Shown: positions 18,145-27,537, counted from the stretch's first letter. The stretch is DNA of 64,000 bases from Streptosporangiales bacterium (GCA_009380095.1 WHSL01000001.1:19341-83340), one strand, 5' to 3'. Translations and numbers: made by a program. Notes: generated by a model not told the origin, from the letters alone.

Positions 18145-18354
18145 CTGTCCTCCACGCCCTTGTCGGTCTCGAGATGCCGTCCAGTGCGGGCTTGAAAAGA
18201 ATCTCACACTTCGCCGCCGGGAGGCGCGCGCCGGCCGTCCGGCGATCCGGCCGTGGTGCGGGCTTCGCCACGCTTCCCAGGGTCTCCCTGCGGGACCCCG
18301 TGACGTTCGCATACCCTCGGCAGACCGGTCGCACCCACGCAACGAGGAGGAGTC

Positions 18355-19647
18355 GTGACCGAAGGCTCCAGGATCGACCCGCACGTGGACAGGTACGCCG
18401 CCCGGGCACGCGGGATGGTGGCCTCCGAGACGCGCGCCATGTTCGCGTTCGCCTCCCGTCCCGAGGTCGTATCGCTGGCCGGCGGCATGCCGTACGTGTC
18501 GGCCCTGCCCCTGGAGTCCCTCGGCGCCATGATGGCCGAGCTCGTCGCCACCCGCGGCCCCTCCGCCCTGCAGTACGGCTCGGCGCAGGGCGACGAGCGG
18601 CTGCGCGAGCGGATCTGCGAGGTGATGGCGCTCGAGCAGGTCACCGCGCGCGCCGACGACATCGTCGTCACCGTCGGGTCGCAGCAGGCGCTCGACCTCG
18701 TCACCCGGCTGTTCGTCGACCCCGGCGACGTCGTCCTCGCCGAGGCCCCGTCGTACGCGACCGCGCTCAGCACGTTCGCGGCGCACCAGGCCGAGGTCGT
18801 GCACGTTCCGATGGACGACGAGGGGCTGGTCCCCGAGGCGCTGCGCGCGACCCTGGCACGGCTCAGCGCGGACGGCCGCCGGGTGAAGTTCCTCTACACC
18901 GTGCCCACCTTCCAGAACCCGGGCGGTGTCACCCTCCCGCCCGCGCGCCGCGCCGAGCTGCTCGACATCTGCGCCGAGGCCGACCTGCTGGTGCTGGAGG
19001 ACAACCCGTACGGGCTGATCGGCTTCGACTCCGAGCCCATGCGCGCCCTGCACGCCGACGCGCCCGACCGGGTGATCTACCTCGGCTCGTTCTCCAAGAC
19101 GCTGGCCCCCGGCTTCCGGGTCGGCTGGGCGCTCGCCCCCGCCGGCGTCCGGGACAAGCTCGTGTTGGCCGCCGAGTCGGCCATCCTCTGTCACTCGAGC
19201 CTCACCCAGCTCGCCGTCGGGCGGTACCTCGAGACGCAGCCGTGGCGCGAGCAGCTCAAGGAGTTCCGGGTGATGTACCGGGACCGCCGCGACGCGATGC
19301 TCGAGGCGCTCGACGCGCACATGCCCGCCGGGTGCCGGTGGACGCGTCCGGGCGGCGGGTTCTTCGTGTGGCTCACCCTGCCCGAGGGGCTCGACAGCAA
19401 GGCGATGCTGCCGCGCGCGGTGAGCGAGCGCGTGGCGTACGTGCCCGGCACCGGCTTCTTCGCCGACGGCTCGGGGGCCGCCAACATCCGGCTCTCGTAC
19501 TGCTTCCCGGAGCCGGACCAGATCCGTGAGGGCGTGCGCCGGCTGTCCGTGGCCATCGAGCAGGAGCTGGAGCTGCGCGCCACGTTCGGCCCGGGCCGAC
19601 CCACCCCTGGCAGCCGGTCCGACGTACCGGGACCCGGCTTCTCGTAG
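18355..19647 (+). CDS. PLP-dependent aminotransferase, class I/II
   Basis: 430 residues with the fold-type I pattern. The PLP lysine is in GSFSKTLAPGFRVGW, the DNPY turn in VLEDNPYGLIGF, and the substrate-carboxylate arginine in the C-terminal region. It resembles 2-aminoadipate/valine-pyruvate-type aminotransferases related to the catalytic half of MocR regulators, but has no DNA-binding domain. GTG start at 18355 follows AGGAGG. Substrate unassigned. A D-Ala-D-Ala-ligase-like gene follows 18 bases later. Confidence 0.85.
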   Translation: MTEGSRIDPHVDRYAARARGMVASETRAMFAFASRPEVVSLAGGMPYVSALPLESLGAMMAELVATRGPSALQYGSAQGDERLRERICEVMALEQVTARADDIVVTVGSQQALDLVTRLFVDPGDVVLAEAPSYATALSTFAAHQAEVVHVPMDDEGLVPEALRATLARLSADGRRVKFLYTVPTFQNPGGVTLPPARRAELLDICAEADLLVLEDNPYGLIGFDSEPMRALHADAPDRVIYLGSFSKTLAPGFRVGWALAPAGVRDKLVLAAESAILCHSSLTQLAVGRYLETQPWREQLKEFRVMYRDRRDAMLEALDAHMPAGCRWTRPGGGFFVWLTLPEGLDSKAMLPRAVSERVAYVPGTGFFADGSGAANIRLSYCFPEPDQIREGVRRLSVAIEQELELRATFGPGRPTPGSRSDVPGPGFS

Positions 19648-19665
19648 GCCCTAGGCTACGGGCTC

Positions 19666-20619
19666 GTGACGTCGATCGATCGCGTGCTCGTCCTCGCCGG
19701 TGGCCTCTCGCACGAACGCGAGGTGTCGCAGCGCTCCGGCCGGCGGCTCGCCGACGCGCTCCGCGTGGGCGAGCTCGAGGTGGAGCTGCGCGACGTGGAC
19801 GCCCGGCTGCTGCCGTACCTCCGTGCCGACCCACCCGATGTCGTGTTCCCCACGCTGCACGGCTCCATGGGTGAGGACGGCTCGCTGCGTGACGTCCTGG
19901 AGCTCGCCGGGGTGCCGTACGTCGGGTCCGATCCCGGCGCCTGCCGACTCGCGTTCGACAAGCCCGTCGCCAAGACCGTGGTGTCCCGTGCGGGGCTGTC
20001 CACGCCGGCGTCCGTCACGCTCCCCAAGTCCGTCTTCTACGACCTCGGCGCTCCGGCGGTGATGGACCGCATCGTGGAGCGGCTCGGGCTCCCGCTCTTC
20101 ATCAAGCCGTCCCGCGGCGGCTCGGCGCTCGGCGCCTCCATGGTGCGGACGGCGGAGGAGCTGCCCCCCGCCGTCGTCGGCTGCTTCGGCTACGGCGACA
20201 CCGCGCTCATTGAGCGCTACGTCTCCGGCACCGAGGTGACCGTCGGCGTGATCGACCGCGGCGCCGGCCTCCAGACGCTGCCCCCCGTGGAGATCGATCC
20301 CGACGGCGGGGTGTACGACTACGCCGCCCGCTACACGCCGGGGCGGACCGAGTTCTTCGCGCCGGCCCGGCTCGATCCGGGCGCGCTACGGGCGGCGGAG
20401 GAGGCGGCGGCCGTCGCCCACGCCACGCTCGGGCTGCGCGACATGTCCCGTACGGACCTCATCGTCGACGCCGACGGCGTGCCGCACTTCCTCGAGGTGA
20501 ACGTGGCGCCTGGACTGACCGACACGAGCACCCTGCCGCTCGCGCTCGCCGCCGCCGGGGAGGATCTGGGGGGCGTCGGGCGCGATCTCCTCTCCGTGGC
20601 GGCCACACGTTTCACGTGA
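19666..20619 (+). CDS. D-alanine--D-alanine ligase family ATP-grasp protein
   Basis: 317 residues. An N-terminal LAGGLSHEREVSQRSG loop and FPTLHGSMGEDGSLRDVLEL (the HG-x-x-GEDG element), an ATP-grasp core with FIKPSRGGSALGASMV, and the C-terminal metal-binding FLEVNVAPGLTDTST. It ligates D-alanines, or a related amino-acid pair, using ATP. Its position beside parB and its slightly short length suggest a second copy distinct from the housekeeping ddl; that is inference. Its stop codon lies inside a parS site. Confidence 0.8.
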   Translation: MTSIDRVLVLAGGLSHEREVSQRSGRRLADALRVGELEVELRDVDARLLPYLRADPPDVVFPTLHGSMGEDGSLRDVLELAGVPYVGSDPGACRLAFDKPVAKTVVSRAGLSTPASVTLPKSVFYDLGAPAVMDRIVERLGLPLFIKPSRGGSALGASMVRTAEELPPAVVGCFGYGDTALIERYVSGTEVTVGVIDRGAGLQTLPPVEIDPDGGVYDYAARYTPGRTEFFAPARLDPGALRAAEEAAAVAHATLGLRDMSRTDLIVDADGVPHFLEVNVAPGLTDTSTLPLALAAAGEDLGGVGRDLLSVAATRFT

Positions 20620-20622
20620 AAC
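20609..20622. promoter_or_regulatory. parS site 1
   Basis: Perfect 14-bp palindrome GTTTCACGTGAAAC, the actinobacterial parS sequence bound by ParB. It overlaps the stop codon of the ddl-like gene. Confidence 0.93.
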
Positions 20623-20652
20623 ATGGCGTGGTCGCGTGGGCGGATCGGCTCT

Positions 20653-20666
20653 GTTTCACGTGAAAC
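20653..20666. promoter_or_regulatory. parS site 2
   Basis: Second perfect GTTTCACGTGAAAC, 44 bases from the first (start to start), in the gap between the convergent ddl-like and parB genes. Confidence 0.93.
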
Positions 20667-20671
20667 AACGA

Positions 20672-20708
20672 GGCGGGCGCCGACCGGTCGATCCCGGCCG
20701 CGCCCGCC
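20672..20708. terminator. Hairpin between ddl-like gene and parB
   Basis: Perfect 9-bp inverted repeat GGCGGGCGC / GCGCCCGCC with a 19-base loop, between two converging genes. Suitable as a bidirectional terminator; the trailing T-tract is weak (CCTTCGTG). Confidence 0.65.
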
Positions 20709-20734
20709 TTCGTGTCAGTGCCGTACTGAAGACG

Positions 20735-21733
20735 CTAGGCGGCTCCGGGCTCCGCGCCCTCGCCTCGGGAGCGGAGCTCGCGCGCGGTGTCCGGCGCCAT
20801 GGACTTGATGATCCGCTCGAGGTCGTCGAGCGAGGCGAACTCCACCGTGATCTTGCCCTTGCGCCGGCCGAGCTCGACCTTCACGCGCGTGTCGAAGTGA
20901 TCGGAGAGCCGGTCCGCCAGGTCCTTGATCCCGGGGGCCACCGGGGCGCGACCGGCCTTGCGCTTCTCCTTGGGCGGCGCGCCCGCGCCGCCCATCGTGA
21001 TGATCTCCTCCACCGCCCGGACGGAGAGCCCCTCCGCCACGATGCGCCCCGCGAGGTGGTCCTGCGCCTCAGGGTCGTCCAGTGCGAGCAGCGCGCGGGC
21101 GTGCCCGGCGCTCAGCACGCCGGCGGCGACCCGGCTCTGCACTCGCGCCGGCAGGTTGAGCAGCCGGAGGGTGTTGGTGATGTGCGGACGTGACCGGCCG
21201 ATGCGCTTCGCCAGCTCGTCGTGGGTGGCGCCGAAGTCGTCGAGCAGCTGCTGATAGGCGGCGGCCTCTTCCAGCGGGTTGAGCTGCTGCCGATGGAGGT
21301 TCTCCATGAGCGCGTCACGGAGCATCTCATCGTCGTTGGTCTCCCGGACGATGGCCGGGATCTTGCGCAGCCCCGCGTTCTGCGACGCGCGCCAGCGCCG
21401 CTCCCCCATGATCAGTTCATAGCGACCCGGGCCCAGGTTCCGTACGACGACCGGCTGCAGCAGGCCGACCTCACCGATCGAGGCGGAGAGCTCGGCGAGC
21501 GCCTCGTCGTCGAAGTGATGCCGGGGCTGCCGGGGGTTCGGGGTGATCGCGCTGACCGCGACCTCCTCCAAGTACGCCCCGTCCACCGGAACCGGCCCAC
21601 CGGATGCCGCCCCTGCCGCCGCCGGACCGGCGCCCGGGCCCGTGCCTGGGGCCGTGGTGGTGCTCGCCCCCGGAGGCGCGGTCGGGATCAAGGCACCGAG
21701 CCCCTTGCCGAGGCCTCGCCGCTGCTGACTCAC
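20735..21733 (-). CDS. parB: Chromosome partitioning protein ParB
   Basis: 332 residues. The N-terminus ([13 protein letters not shown]) is the ParA-stimulating motif. The CTPase/N domain has [15 protein letters not shown] and [16 protein letters not shown] (GERRWRA motif). The central helix-turn-helix ([20 protein letters not shown]) reads parS, and the C-terminal part dimerises. Three parS sites lie within 2.1 kb. parA is upstream in the same direction, with a 60-base gap. Confidence 0.96.
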   Translation of the reverse strand: MSQQRRGLGKGLGALIPTAPPGASTTTAPGTGPGAGPAAAGAASGGPVPVDGAYLEEVAVSAITPNPRQPRHHFDDEALAELSASIGEVGLLQPVVVRNLGPGRYELIMGERRWRASQNAGLRKIPAIVRETNDDEMLRDALMENLHRQQLNPLEEAAAYQQLLDDFGATHDELAKRIGRSRPHITNTLRLLNLPARVQSRVAAGVLSAGHARALLALDDPEAQDHLAGRIVAEGLSVRAVEEIITMGGAGAPPKEKRKAGRAPVAPGIKDLADRLSDHFDTRVKVELGRRKGKITVEFASLDDLERIIKSMAPDTARELRSRGEGAEPGAA

Positions 21734-21793
21734 CGTGCTCCCCTCACCGCTGCCGTACTGTCCACGGGGCCATGCCCCTGCGCGTGTCGCGTG

Positions 21794-22966
21794 TCACTGC
21801 GCCGCACCCCGGTAGGCCATCTCGCGCGCCGCCTCCATGTAGGCCAGCGCTCCCGTCGATCCCGGATCGTAGGTCATGACCGACTGGCCGTAGCTCGGCG
21901 CCTCCGACACGCGGACGCTCCGCGGGATGACGGTGTCCAGCACCAGGGTGTCGAAGTGCGACCGGACCTCGTCGGCCACCTGAGAGGCCAGCCGCGTACG
22001 GCCGTCGTACATCGTCAGCATGATGGTGGAGATCCGCAGCCCGGGGTTGAGGTGCGACTGGACCAGCTCCACGTTCTTCAGCAGCTGCCCCAGGCCCTCG
22101 AGCGCGTAGTACTCACACTGGATCGGGATCAGCACCTCGTCCGCCGCGACCAACGCATTGACGGTCAGCAGCCCCAGCGAGGGCGGGCAGTCGATGAGGA
22201 TGTAGTCGAGCTCGGTCTGGTCGTAGGCGTCGAGCGCCCGCTTCAGCCGGGACTCCCGGGCGACCAGCGAGACGAGCTCGATCTCCGCGCCGGCCAGCTC
22301 GATGGTCGCCGGCACGCAGTGCAGCCCCTCGAACCCTTCCACCGAAGTGGCGACGTCACGCAGCGGCACGTCCTCGACGAGCGCGTTGTAGACGGAAGTG
22401 ACGCTCTGCCGGTGCTCTATCCCGAGCGCCGTGGACGCGTTGCCCTGGGGGTCCAGGTCGACCACGAGCACCCGTGAGCCGTGCATCGCGAGGCCCGCCG
22501 CGAGGTTCACCGCGGAGGTGGTCTTGCCGACCCCGCCCTTCTGGTTCGCGATCGTGACGACACGGCACCGCTCCGGCCGCGGCCACGACTTCTTCGAGCC
22601 GACGCCGCGCACCTCCAGGGCGACCTCGGCCGCCCGCGCGATGGGCGTGTCGCCCCGCTCCCGCCGTGGCGCCGCCACCACCGTGGTTTCACGTGAAACG
22701 TCGCTCAGCGCCCTGCGCACCAACGGTGCATCCCCCTGCACATCGCCGCCCCCCTGATCACTCCGCTCGCCCGCGACCCTGCGGTCGCTCAGCAGATCCT
22801 CGTCCGCATCCGGTGAAGCCGCCGGTCCTCCTCCGGCGGCACCGGGCCACCCCAAGCCAGAGGACGAGGCGGATTCGCCGGCACCTCCAAAGGGGACCCC
22901 GGGGGCGCCTGGCGCCTCGCGCTCAGGCCAGCCCAGCCCGTCCGTCGCATGAGGCACAACCGTCAC
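21794..22966 (-). CDS. parA: Chromosome partitioning ATPase ParA
   Basis: 390 residues. The deviant Walker A NQKGGVGKTT, DLDPQGNAS and YILIDCPPSLGLLT are intact. An unusually long N-terminal extension of about 140 residues, glycine- and acid-rich, precedes the ATPase. The GTG at 22966 overlaps the rsmG stop (GTGA). A shorter product from an internal start is possible. A parS site (22686-22699) lies within the extension and encodes VSRET. It drives segregation of the origin region with ParB. Confidence 0.95.
   Translation of the reverse strand: MTVVPHATDGLGWPEREAPGAPGVPFGGAGESASSSGLGWPGAAGGGPAASPDADEDLLSDRRVAGERSDQGGGDVQGDAPLVRRALSDVSRETTVVAAPRRERGDTPIARAAEVALEVRGVGSKKSWPRPERCRVVTIANQKGGVGKTTSAVNLAAGLAMHGSRVLVVDLDPQGNASTALGIEHRQSVTSVYNALVEDVPLRDVATSVEGFEGLHCVPATIELAGAEIELVSLVARESRLKRALDAYDQTELDYILIDCPPSLGLLTVNALVAADEVLIPIQCEYYALEGLGQLLKNVELVQSHLNPGLRISTIMLTMYDGRTRLASQVADEVRSHFDTLVLDTVIPRSVRVSEAPSYGQSVMTYDPGSTGALAYMEAAREMAYRGAAQ
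22686..22699. promoter_or_regulatory. parS site 3 inside parA
   Basis: Perfect GTTTCACGTGAAAC inside the 5' part of the parA coding sequence. ParB bound here could also influence parAB expression (inference). Confidence 0.92.
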
Positions 22967-23670
22967 CTCTTCCGTCTGCGCCGCCTCTTCGCCTGCGATG
23001 GCCGACGACCCTCGTGCTCGGTCGGGTGCGAACCCGCGACCACGCGCACAACGGTCGTAGCGGGCTCGACCTTACCGTGTCCGACGCGCACCACTTCTGC
23101 GTTGCTTGCCCCCAGCCAGGAAAGCTCGTCCCGAGCGGCGGAAAGCTCCTCTTCAGCGCGCTCTCCCTTGAGCGCCAGAAGTTCCCCACCCGGACGCAAC
23201 AACGGAAGCCCCCACCGCGCCAGCCGGTCCAACGGGGCGACCGCCCGGGCCGTCACCACGTCGGCGGCGAGCTCGCCGGCGACATCCTCGGCACGGCCGC
23301 GTCGCACGGTGACGCCCTTCAGCCCGAGCTCGGCCACGCACTCCTCGAGGAAGACGGTACGCCGCAACAGCGGTTCCAGCAGCGTCACCGACAGATCCGG
23401 CCGCATGATGCCGAGCACAACCCCGGGCAGACCGGCACCGGACCCCACGTCGACCACCGACGCGCCATCCTCGATCAGCTCGCCGACCACGGCGCAGTTC
23501 AACAGGTGCCGGTCCCAGAGTCGATCGACCTCGCGGGGGCCGATGATTCCCCGCACCACGCCCGCCGTGGCGAGGAGGGCCGCGTAGTGCTCGGCCACCG
23601 GGAGTCGCTCGCCGAAGAGGCCGGCCGCGGCGGAGGGTGGAGGCGGGACGGGGATGGAACGGTCAGACAC
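22963..23670 (-). CDS. rsmG: 16S rRNA (guanine-N7)-methyltransferase RsmG
   Basis: 235 residues with the GidB pattern: LWDRHLLNCAVV, the SAM-binding VVDVGSGAGLPGVVLGI, and RAVAPLDRLARW. It methylates N7 of the conserved 530-loop guanine of 16S rRNA. The GTG at 23670 follows GGAGAG; the frame is open further upstream without a better start. A very basic tail (KRRRRRKR) overlaps the parA start. Confidence 0.95.
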   Translation of the reverse strand: MSDRSIPVPPPPSAAAGLFGERLPVAEHYAALLATAGVVRGIIGPREVDRLWDRHLLNCAVVGELIEDGASVVDVGSGAGLPGVVLGIMRPDLSVTLLEPLLRRTVFLEECVAELGLKGVTVRRGRAEDVAGELAADVVTARAVAPLDRLARWGLPLLRPGGELLALKGERAEEELSAARDELSWLGASNAEVVRVGHGKVEPATTVVRVVAGSHPTEHEGRRPSQAKRRRRRKR

Positions 23671-23867
23671 GCGGCCTCTCTCCGGCGGGGCGAGCGAGGG
23701 TGGGCGTCCACGGTCCGGACGCACACGGGATCACGACTTTCAGATCGTCGCACACTTCCCGGGCCGTACTGGCGCGATGCCCGGCGTGGCAGCGGATGTC
23801 GACCGATTGGTGTACGGCGCCCTGGGTAGTCGGCGACGGAGAACAAATAGAGAAGGAGCGGTAGGCG

Positions 23868-24089
23868 ATGGGTATCGGCAGCAGCCTCGTACTTCTCGCG
23901 CTCGGTGCGATCCTGGCGTTCGCTACCAATGTGGAACTGGCCGGGATCAACCTGGACGTGATCGGCTGGATTCTCATGCTCGTTGGAGCCGTCAGCATGC
24001 TGATCACGTTCTTCTACTGGAGGCCACGCCGACGGGCCCGCCAGGCGGTCGTGGAGGAGCGCCACACGTACGAGGACCCCTCCATCTGA
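23868..24089 (+). CDS. Small two-helix membrane protein, DUF6458 type
   Basis: 73 residues with two transmembrane helices (around residues 4-22 and 28-48) and a basic, then acidic, cytoplasmic tail (YWRPRRRARQAVVEER). AAGGAG precedes the ATG at 23868. It is the only plus-strand gene in this minus-strand block. Many actinobacteria carry such 70-90-residue proteins with the IG..L.L.AIGAIL...V pattern. Function unknown. Confidence 0.8.
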   Translation: MGIGSSLVLLALGAILAFATNVELAGINLDVIGWILMLVGAVSMLITFFYWRPRRRARQAVVEERHTYEDPSI

Positions 24090-24121
24090 CCGCGGCCACC
24101 ACCGCAGCGGCCGGACAGCGC

Positions 24122-24151
24122 GAAGGCCCCGCCCAGCCGGGCGAGGCCTTC
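24122..24151. terminator. Hairpin between DUF6458 gene and jag
   Basis: GAAGGCC-C-CGCCC / GGGCG-A-GGCCTTC inverted repeat with a 4-base loop, located between two converging genes. Probable bidirectional terminator, lacking a long T-tract. Confidence 0.65.
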
Positions 24152-24173
24152 CTGGCCTGACGGGTCAGCCGGG

Positions 24174-25013
24174 TCAGCCGGCCGGATAGACCACCACGTA
24201 GCGGTTGGGCTCCTCACCCTCCGACTCGCTGCGCAGACCCGCACCCGCCACCGCGTCGTGCACGACCTTGCGCTCGAACGGGGTCATCGGCGACAGCGGC
24301 TTGGCCGAGCCGGTGCGCCGCACCTCCTCCGCCGCCTCCGTACCGAGCTTGCTCAGCTGCGTACGGCGGCGCTCACGGTAGCCGCCGACGTCCAGCATGA
24401 GCCGGCTGCGCCGGCCGGTCTGCCGGTGCACGGCGAGCCGGGTCAGCTCCTGCAGGGCCTCGAGCACCTCGCCCTTGTTGCCCACCAGCTCGTCCAGCGC
24501 GGTGTCGGTGTCGGAGACCACCGAGACCATGGCGCGGTCCCCCTCGACGTCCATGTCGATGTCGCCGTCGAAGTCCCCGATGTCGAGGAGGCCCTCGATG
24601 TAGTCGGCGGCGATGTCGCCCTCCGCCTCGAGCTGCTCGACGTCGGGCTCGTCATCCTCCGCGTCGCCCTCCGCGTCGCCCTCCGCGTCGCCCTCCGCGT
24701 CGCCCTCCGCGTCGCCCTCCGCGTCGCCCTCCGCGTCGCCCTCCGCGTCGCCCTCGGAGTCGCTCTCGGAGTCGTCGTCCGCGTCGCCGGCATCCGCGTC
24801 TCCCGCGTCCGCGTCGGCATCCCGGGCGTCGTCGCCGGCGTCGATGTCGTCGACGCGCTCGGCCGACCGCGCCTCGACGCCGTCGGTGCCGCCGACGTCG
24901 TCGCGCTCGACGTCCCGCTCGACGTCGGCGTCCTCGACACGGGCGCCGTTGATGTTGCCGTCGGTCACGGCCACGTTCTCCTTATCGGTTGCCCCGGCCT
25001 GGCTCGGATTCAT
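24174..25013 (-). CDS. jag: Jag/KhpB (EloR) RNA-binding protein with acidic repeat
   Basis: 279 residues. The C-terminal ~150 residues have the KH-like domain (DTALDELVGNKGEVLEALQELTRLA, with a GNKGE loop) and an R3H domain (SPMTPFERKVVHDAVAGAG). These bind RNA and, in firmicutes, help control cell elongation. The N-terminal half is extremely acidic and contains eight exact tandem GDAE tetrapeptides (residues 88-119). Gene order rsmG - jag - yidC - yidD - rnpA - rpmH is the conserved origin-proximal block. It starts 5 bases after the yidC stop. Confidence 0.93.
   Translation of the reverse strand: MNPSQAGATDKENVAVTDGNINGARVEDADVERDVERDDVGGTDGVEARSAERVDDIDAGDDARDADADAGDADAGDADDDSESDSEGDAEGDAEGDAEGDAEGDAEGDAEGDAEGDAEDDEPDVEQLEAEGDIAADYIEGLLDIGDFDGDIDMDVEGDRAMVSVVSDTDTALDELVGNKGEVLEALQELTRLAVHRQTGRRSRLMLDVGGYRERRRTQLSKLGTEAAEEVRRTGSAKPLSPMTPFERKVVHDAVAGAGLRSESEGEEPNRYVVVYPAG
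24657..24752 (-). repeat. Eight 12-bp tandem repeats within jag
   Basis: Eight copies of a 12-bp unit (plus-strand CGCGTCGCCCTC in rotation) coding for GDAE each. The copies are identical at the DNA level, so they are recently amplified or homogenised and prone to slippage. Copy number changes keep the reading frame. Confidence 0.95.
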
Positions 25014-25018
25014 CCGCG

Positions 25019-25990
25019 CTACCGCTTCCCGCTGCGTTTGCTGCGGGTCTGCTTAACCGGCTGTCGACGCACGATCTTAGGCTCTTCGACGGGCTCGGGA
25101 GCAGGCTCTTCGCGCTTCTTACGGAAGAGTCCTCCCCCGGGCGGGCCCGTGGGGCCACCGCCCTTGCCACCACCGCCGCCGTTGTCGCCGTTGGCGTCGT
25201 CGGCACCGGGCAGCGGATACCGGCGGTAGACCATGTGCTGCTGGACCAGTGACCAGATGTTCGTGGTGACCCAGTAGATCAGCACACCGATCGGCAACGT
25301 CAGGCCGAACAGCGCGAAGGCCGGCGACAGGTACATCAGGATCTTCTGCTGCGAGGCCATCGGGTTGTCCGGCATCTGCCTGATGCTGCGGGTGACACTC
25401 TGCCGGACGGTCAGGAAGGTCGTGATCGAGCTGACCACGACCGCGATGCCGATGACCACGCGGGCCATGACCGGGTCGGCCCCGAGCGAGCTCAGGTCCC
25501 CGGTGTCGGCGGACATGGGACCGAACCCGGTCAGGAACTGCGCGGCGAGCGGGGCGTGGAAGATCTTCGCGTACCGGGCGCTGTCCACCAGCTCCTGGGT
25601 GAAGCCGTACTTGGCCTGCCCCATGGCGACGGTGCGCAGCACGTTGAACAGCGAGATGAAGATCGGGAACTGCACGAGCAGGGGGAGACAGCCGCCGAGC
25701 GGGTTGGCCCCGCTCTCCTGGTACAGCTTGACGGTCTCCTGGTTGAGCTTCTGCTTGTCGTTCTTGAACTTCTTCCGCAGCTCCTGAACCTTGGGCTGCA
25801 GCTCCTGCATCTTGCGCGAGGAGTTGATCTGCTTCACGAAGAGCGGGAAGATCAACAGCCGCACGCAGACCGTGAGCAGCACGATCGACAGGCCCCAGGC
25901 CGCCCCGCCGTCCGGGTCGAGGAATGTGCTCAGGCCCGCGTGAATCTTGATCAAGACCCAGGCGACTGCCTCATAAAGCGGGTCAAGCAC
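25019..25990 (-). CDS. yidC: Membrane protein insertase YidC
   Basis: 323 residues with five transmembrane helices and a short N-terminus, the gram-positive/actinobacterial form. The first helices bracket the basic hairpin (NSSRKMQELQPKVQELRKKF) and NPLGGCLPLLVQFPIFISLF is the family motif. The conserved hydrophilic-groove arginine lies in CVRLLIFPLF. The C-terminal tail is glycine-rich, then basic. It inserts membrane proteins alone or with SecYEG. Confidence 0.95.
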   Translation of the reverse strand: MLDPLYEAVAWVLIKIHAGLSTFLDPDGGAAWGLSIVLLTVCVRLLIFPLFVKQINSSRKMQELQPKVQELRKKFKNDKQKLNQETVKLYQESGANPLGGCLPLLVQFPIFISLFNVLRTVAMGQAKYGFTQELVDSARYAKIFHAPLAAQFLTGFGPMSADTGDLSSLGADPVMARVVIGIAVVVSSITTFLTVRQSVTRSIRQMPDNPMASQQKILMYLSPAFALFGLTLPIGVLIYWVTTNIWSLVQQHMVYRRYPLPGADDANGDNGGGGGKGGGPTGPPGGGLFRKKREEPAPEPVEEPKIVRRQPVKQTRSKRSGKR

Positions 25991-26056
25991 CGGTCAGCTC
26001 CCTTGTAATCTCGCCACGGCGCGGCGTCATATCACGCTGTTCAGAACGAGGCATGC

Positions 26057-26344
26057 TCACACCGCGTTCCCCAGAGTCGTGCCGGTGCCCTCGGCCGCCC
26101 TGTCGCCATGACGCGGCGGCACCGGGTCGAACCCACCGGGGTTGAACGGATGGCAGCGCCCGAGCCTACGCGCCGCGAGCCACAGACCGCGCGCGGCGCC
26201 GTGTTCGCGCAGCGCCCCCAGAGCGTAGACGCTACAGGTCGGCTCGAACCGGCAGTGGGCGCCCAGGAATGGGCTCAACCATCGCCGGTAGCCGCGGATC
26301 GGCAGCATCAGCAGTCGTGCCGCGAGAGTCGGTCGCGTGTTCAT
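26057..26344 (-). CDS. yidD: Membrane protein insertion efficiency factor YidD
   Basis: 95 residues with the diagnostic pattern: an amphipathic N-terminus, then [31 protein letters not shown] and [17 protein letters not shown]. It assists YidC. The ATG overlaps the rnpA stop (ATGA). It lies between rnpA and yidC in the usual order. Confidence 0.95.
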   Translation of the reverse strand: MNTRPTLAARLLMLPIRGYRRWLSPFLGAHCRFEPTCSVYALGALREHGAARGLWLAARRLGRCHPFNPGGFDPVPPRHGDRAAEGTGTTLGNAV

Positions 26345-26787
26345 CTCGGTCGTCGGACCCCTGCCTGCCGCCGTGCGTCGTGATCCCGCGCGCCGCTCTC
26401 CCGCTGCCGCAGCAGCTTGGCGAGCGCGCTGTCGAGCTCGGCGGCGAGCTCGTCGTACGTCGCTTGTGCGGCCGGCGGATTGGCGCGCACCACCAGAAGG
26501 CTACCTTCCGGGAGGGTATGCAGGCGCTCCAGGACCAAGTGCCGCAGCCGGCGCCGGACGCGGTTGCGCACCACGGCCCCGCCCACCGTGCGGGCGACGA
26601 TGAATCCAGCACGCGGCGGCCCGGCCGGGCTCTCCGCGGAGGCCTCCTCGGGGAGGGCCTCGGCGGAGGGATCGGCGGGCCGCCGGAGAAGGTGGGCGAC
26701 GAGGCACCGGCGTCCGGCCCTGCGGCCGCGGCGCACCACCGCCGTGAACTCCTCGCGCCGCCTGATCCGGTATCCGGGCGGCAGCAC
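26341..26787 (-). CDS. rnpA: Ribonuclease P protein component
   Basis: 148 residues. The N-terminal [19 protein letters not shown] and the RNR motif in [18 protein letters not shown] are those of the RNase P protein, which binds the pre-tRNA leader. A proline- and glutamate-rich insert (around residues 37-58) and a basic tail make it slightly longer than usual. It is coupled to yidD, with rpmH 86 bases upstream. Confidence 0.95.
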   Translation of the reverse strand: MLPPGYRIRRREEFTAVVRRGRRAGRRCLVAHLLRRPADPSAEALPEEASAESPAGPPRAGFIVARTVGGAVVRNRVRRRLRHLVLERLHTLPEGSLLVVRANPPAAQATYDELAAELDSALAKLLRQRESGARDHDARRQAGVRRPR

Positions 26788-26873
26788 GGGCGCGCTCCTG
26801 TCGGTCTCGGTCGGTCTAGGCGATCGATCGCGTCCACGCGGACGCGGACGCGATCGCCGTCCGGGCGACGGGC

Positions 26874-27011
26874 TCAGGCCGCGAGGCGGGCCCGGCCCTT
26901 CCGGCGGCGGGCGGCGAGGATCGCACGGCCCGCGCGGGTGCGCATGCGCAGCCGGAAACCGTGGGTCTTCGCGCGGCGGCGGTTGTTCGGCTGAAACGTA
27001 CGCTTGCTCAC
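26874..27011 (-). CDS. rpmH: 50S ribosomal protein L34
   Basis: 45 residues, starting [20 protein letters not shown] and ending with the [12 protein letters not shown] pattern. The GTG at 27011 is preceded by GGAG. It heads the minus-strand origin-flanking operon. Confidence 0.97.
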   Translation of the reverse strand: MSKRTFQPNNRRRAKTHGFRLRMRTRAGRAILAARRRKGRARLAA

Positions 27012-27537
27012 TGGTCGGCTCCAGACGCGACGAGTTCGGGGTGTTCGGTGACCGAGACGCGCGGTCGCCACGCCCGGCCGGCCCGCCGGCAGATCGCGGC
27101 GGAGAAGGGCATGCGGCACCACGCCGAGGAGTCTCGACCGTCGTACGTTACGGGCCACCAGCGTGGATGGTCAAACCGAAGGCCCGGCTGTGGACACTCT
27201 ACGGCGCTCATCCACGGTCCTGCCTACGCTGTGGACAACAGGTTGAACACCGGTGGCTCCCGCCGATACCTTCGAGCGACCGGACTACCGCAACAGCGCG
27301 ACACCGTGCGGGAATTCATTCACCGCCTGTGGAAAACCATGTGGAAACCATGTGAGTGACGTGTGGGTGCGCGGTGCGGAACGCCCGGCAGGGGCGGCAT
27401 AAGCAGGCGCGCGTCCACGCGTGCTTGTCCACAACGGTGAAGGTTCTCATGCACAGGCTCCGCCACCGTGATCGATGGCCGACACCGGGGGCCGGTCGTG
27501 ATCGCTTTCAGTGAGGGGTGCGCAATGGCAGGTGGCC
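27012..27537. other. rpmH-dnaA intergenic region with DnaA boxes
   Basis: About 525 bases without a gene. Perfect DnaA boxes are TGTGGACAA at 27230-27238 and TTGTCCACA at 27425-27433. A near match is TGTGGACAC at 27189-27197, and weaker TGTGGAAAA-like sites occur near 27330. The region contains the divergent promoters of rpmH and dnaA and is likely the site of DnaA autoregulation, possibly part of a bipartite origin. Confidence 0.75.

Noticed and set aside
24657..24752. The 12-bp array as a CRISPR or intergenic iteron.
   Set aside because: It has no spacers and lies in frame inside jag.
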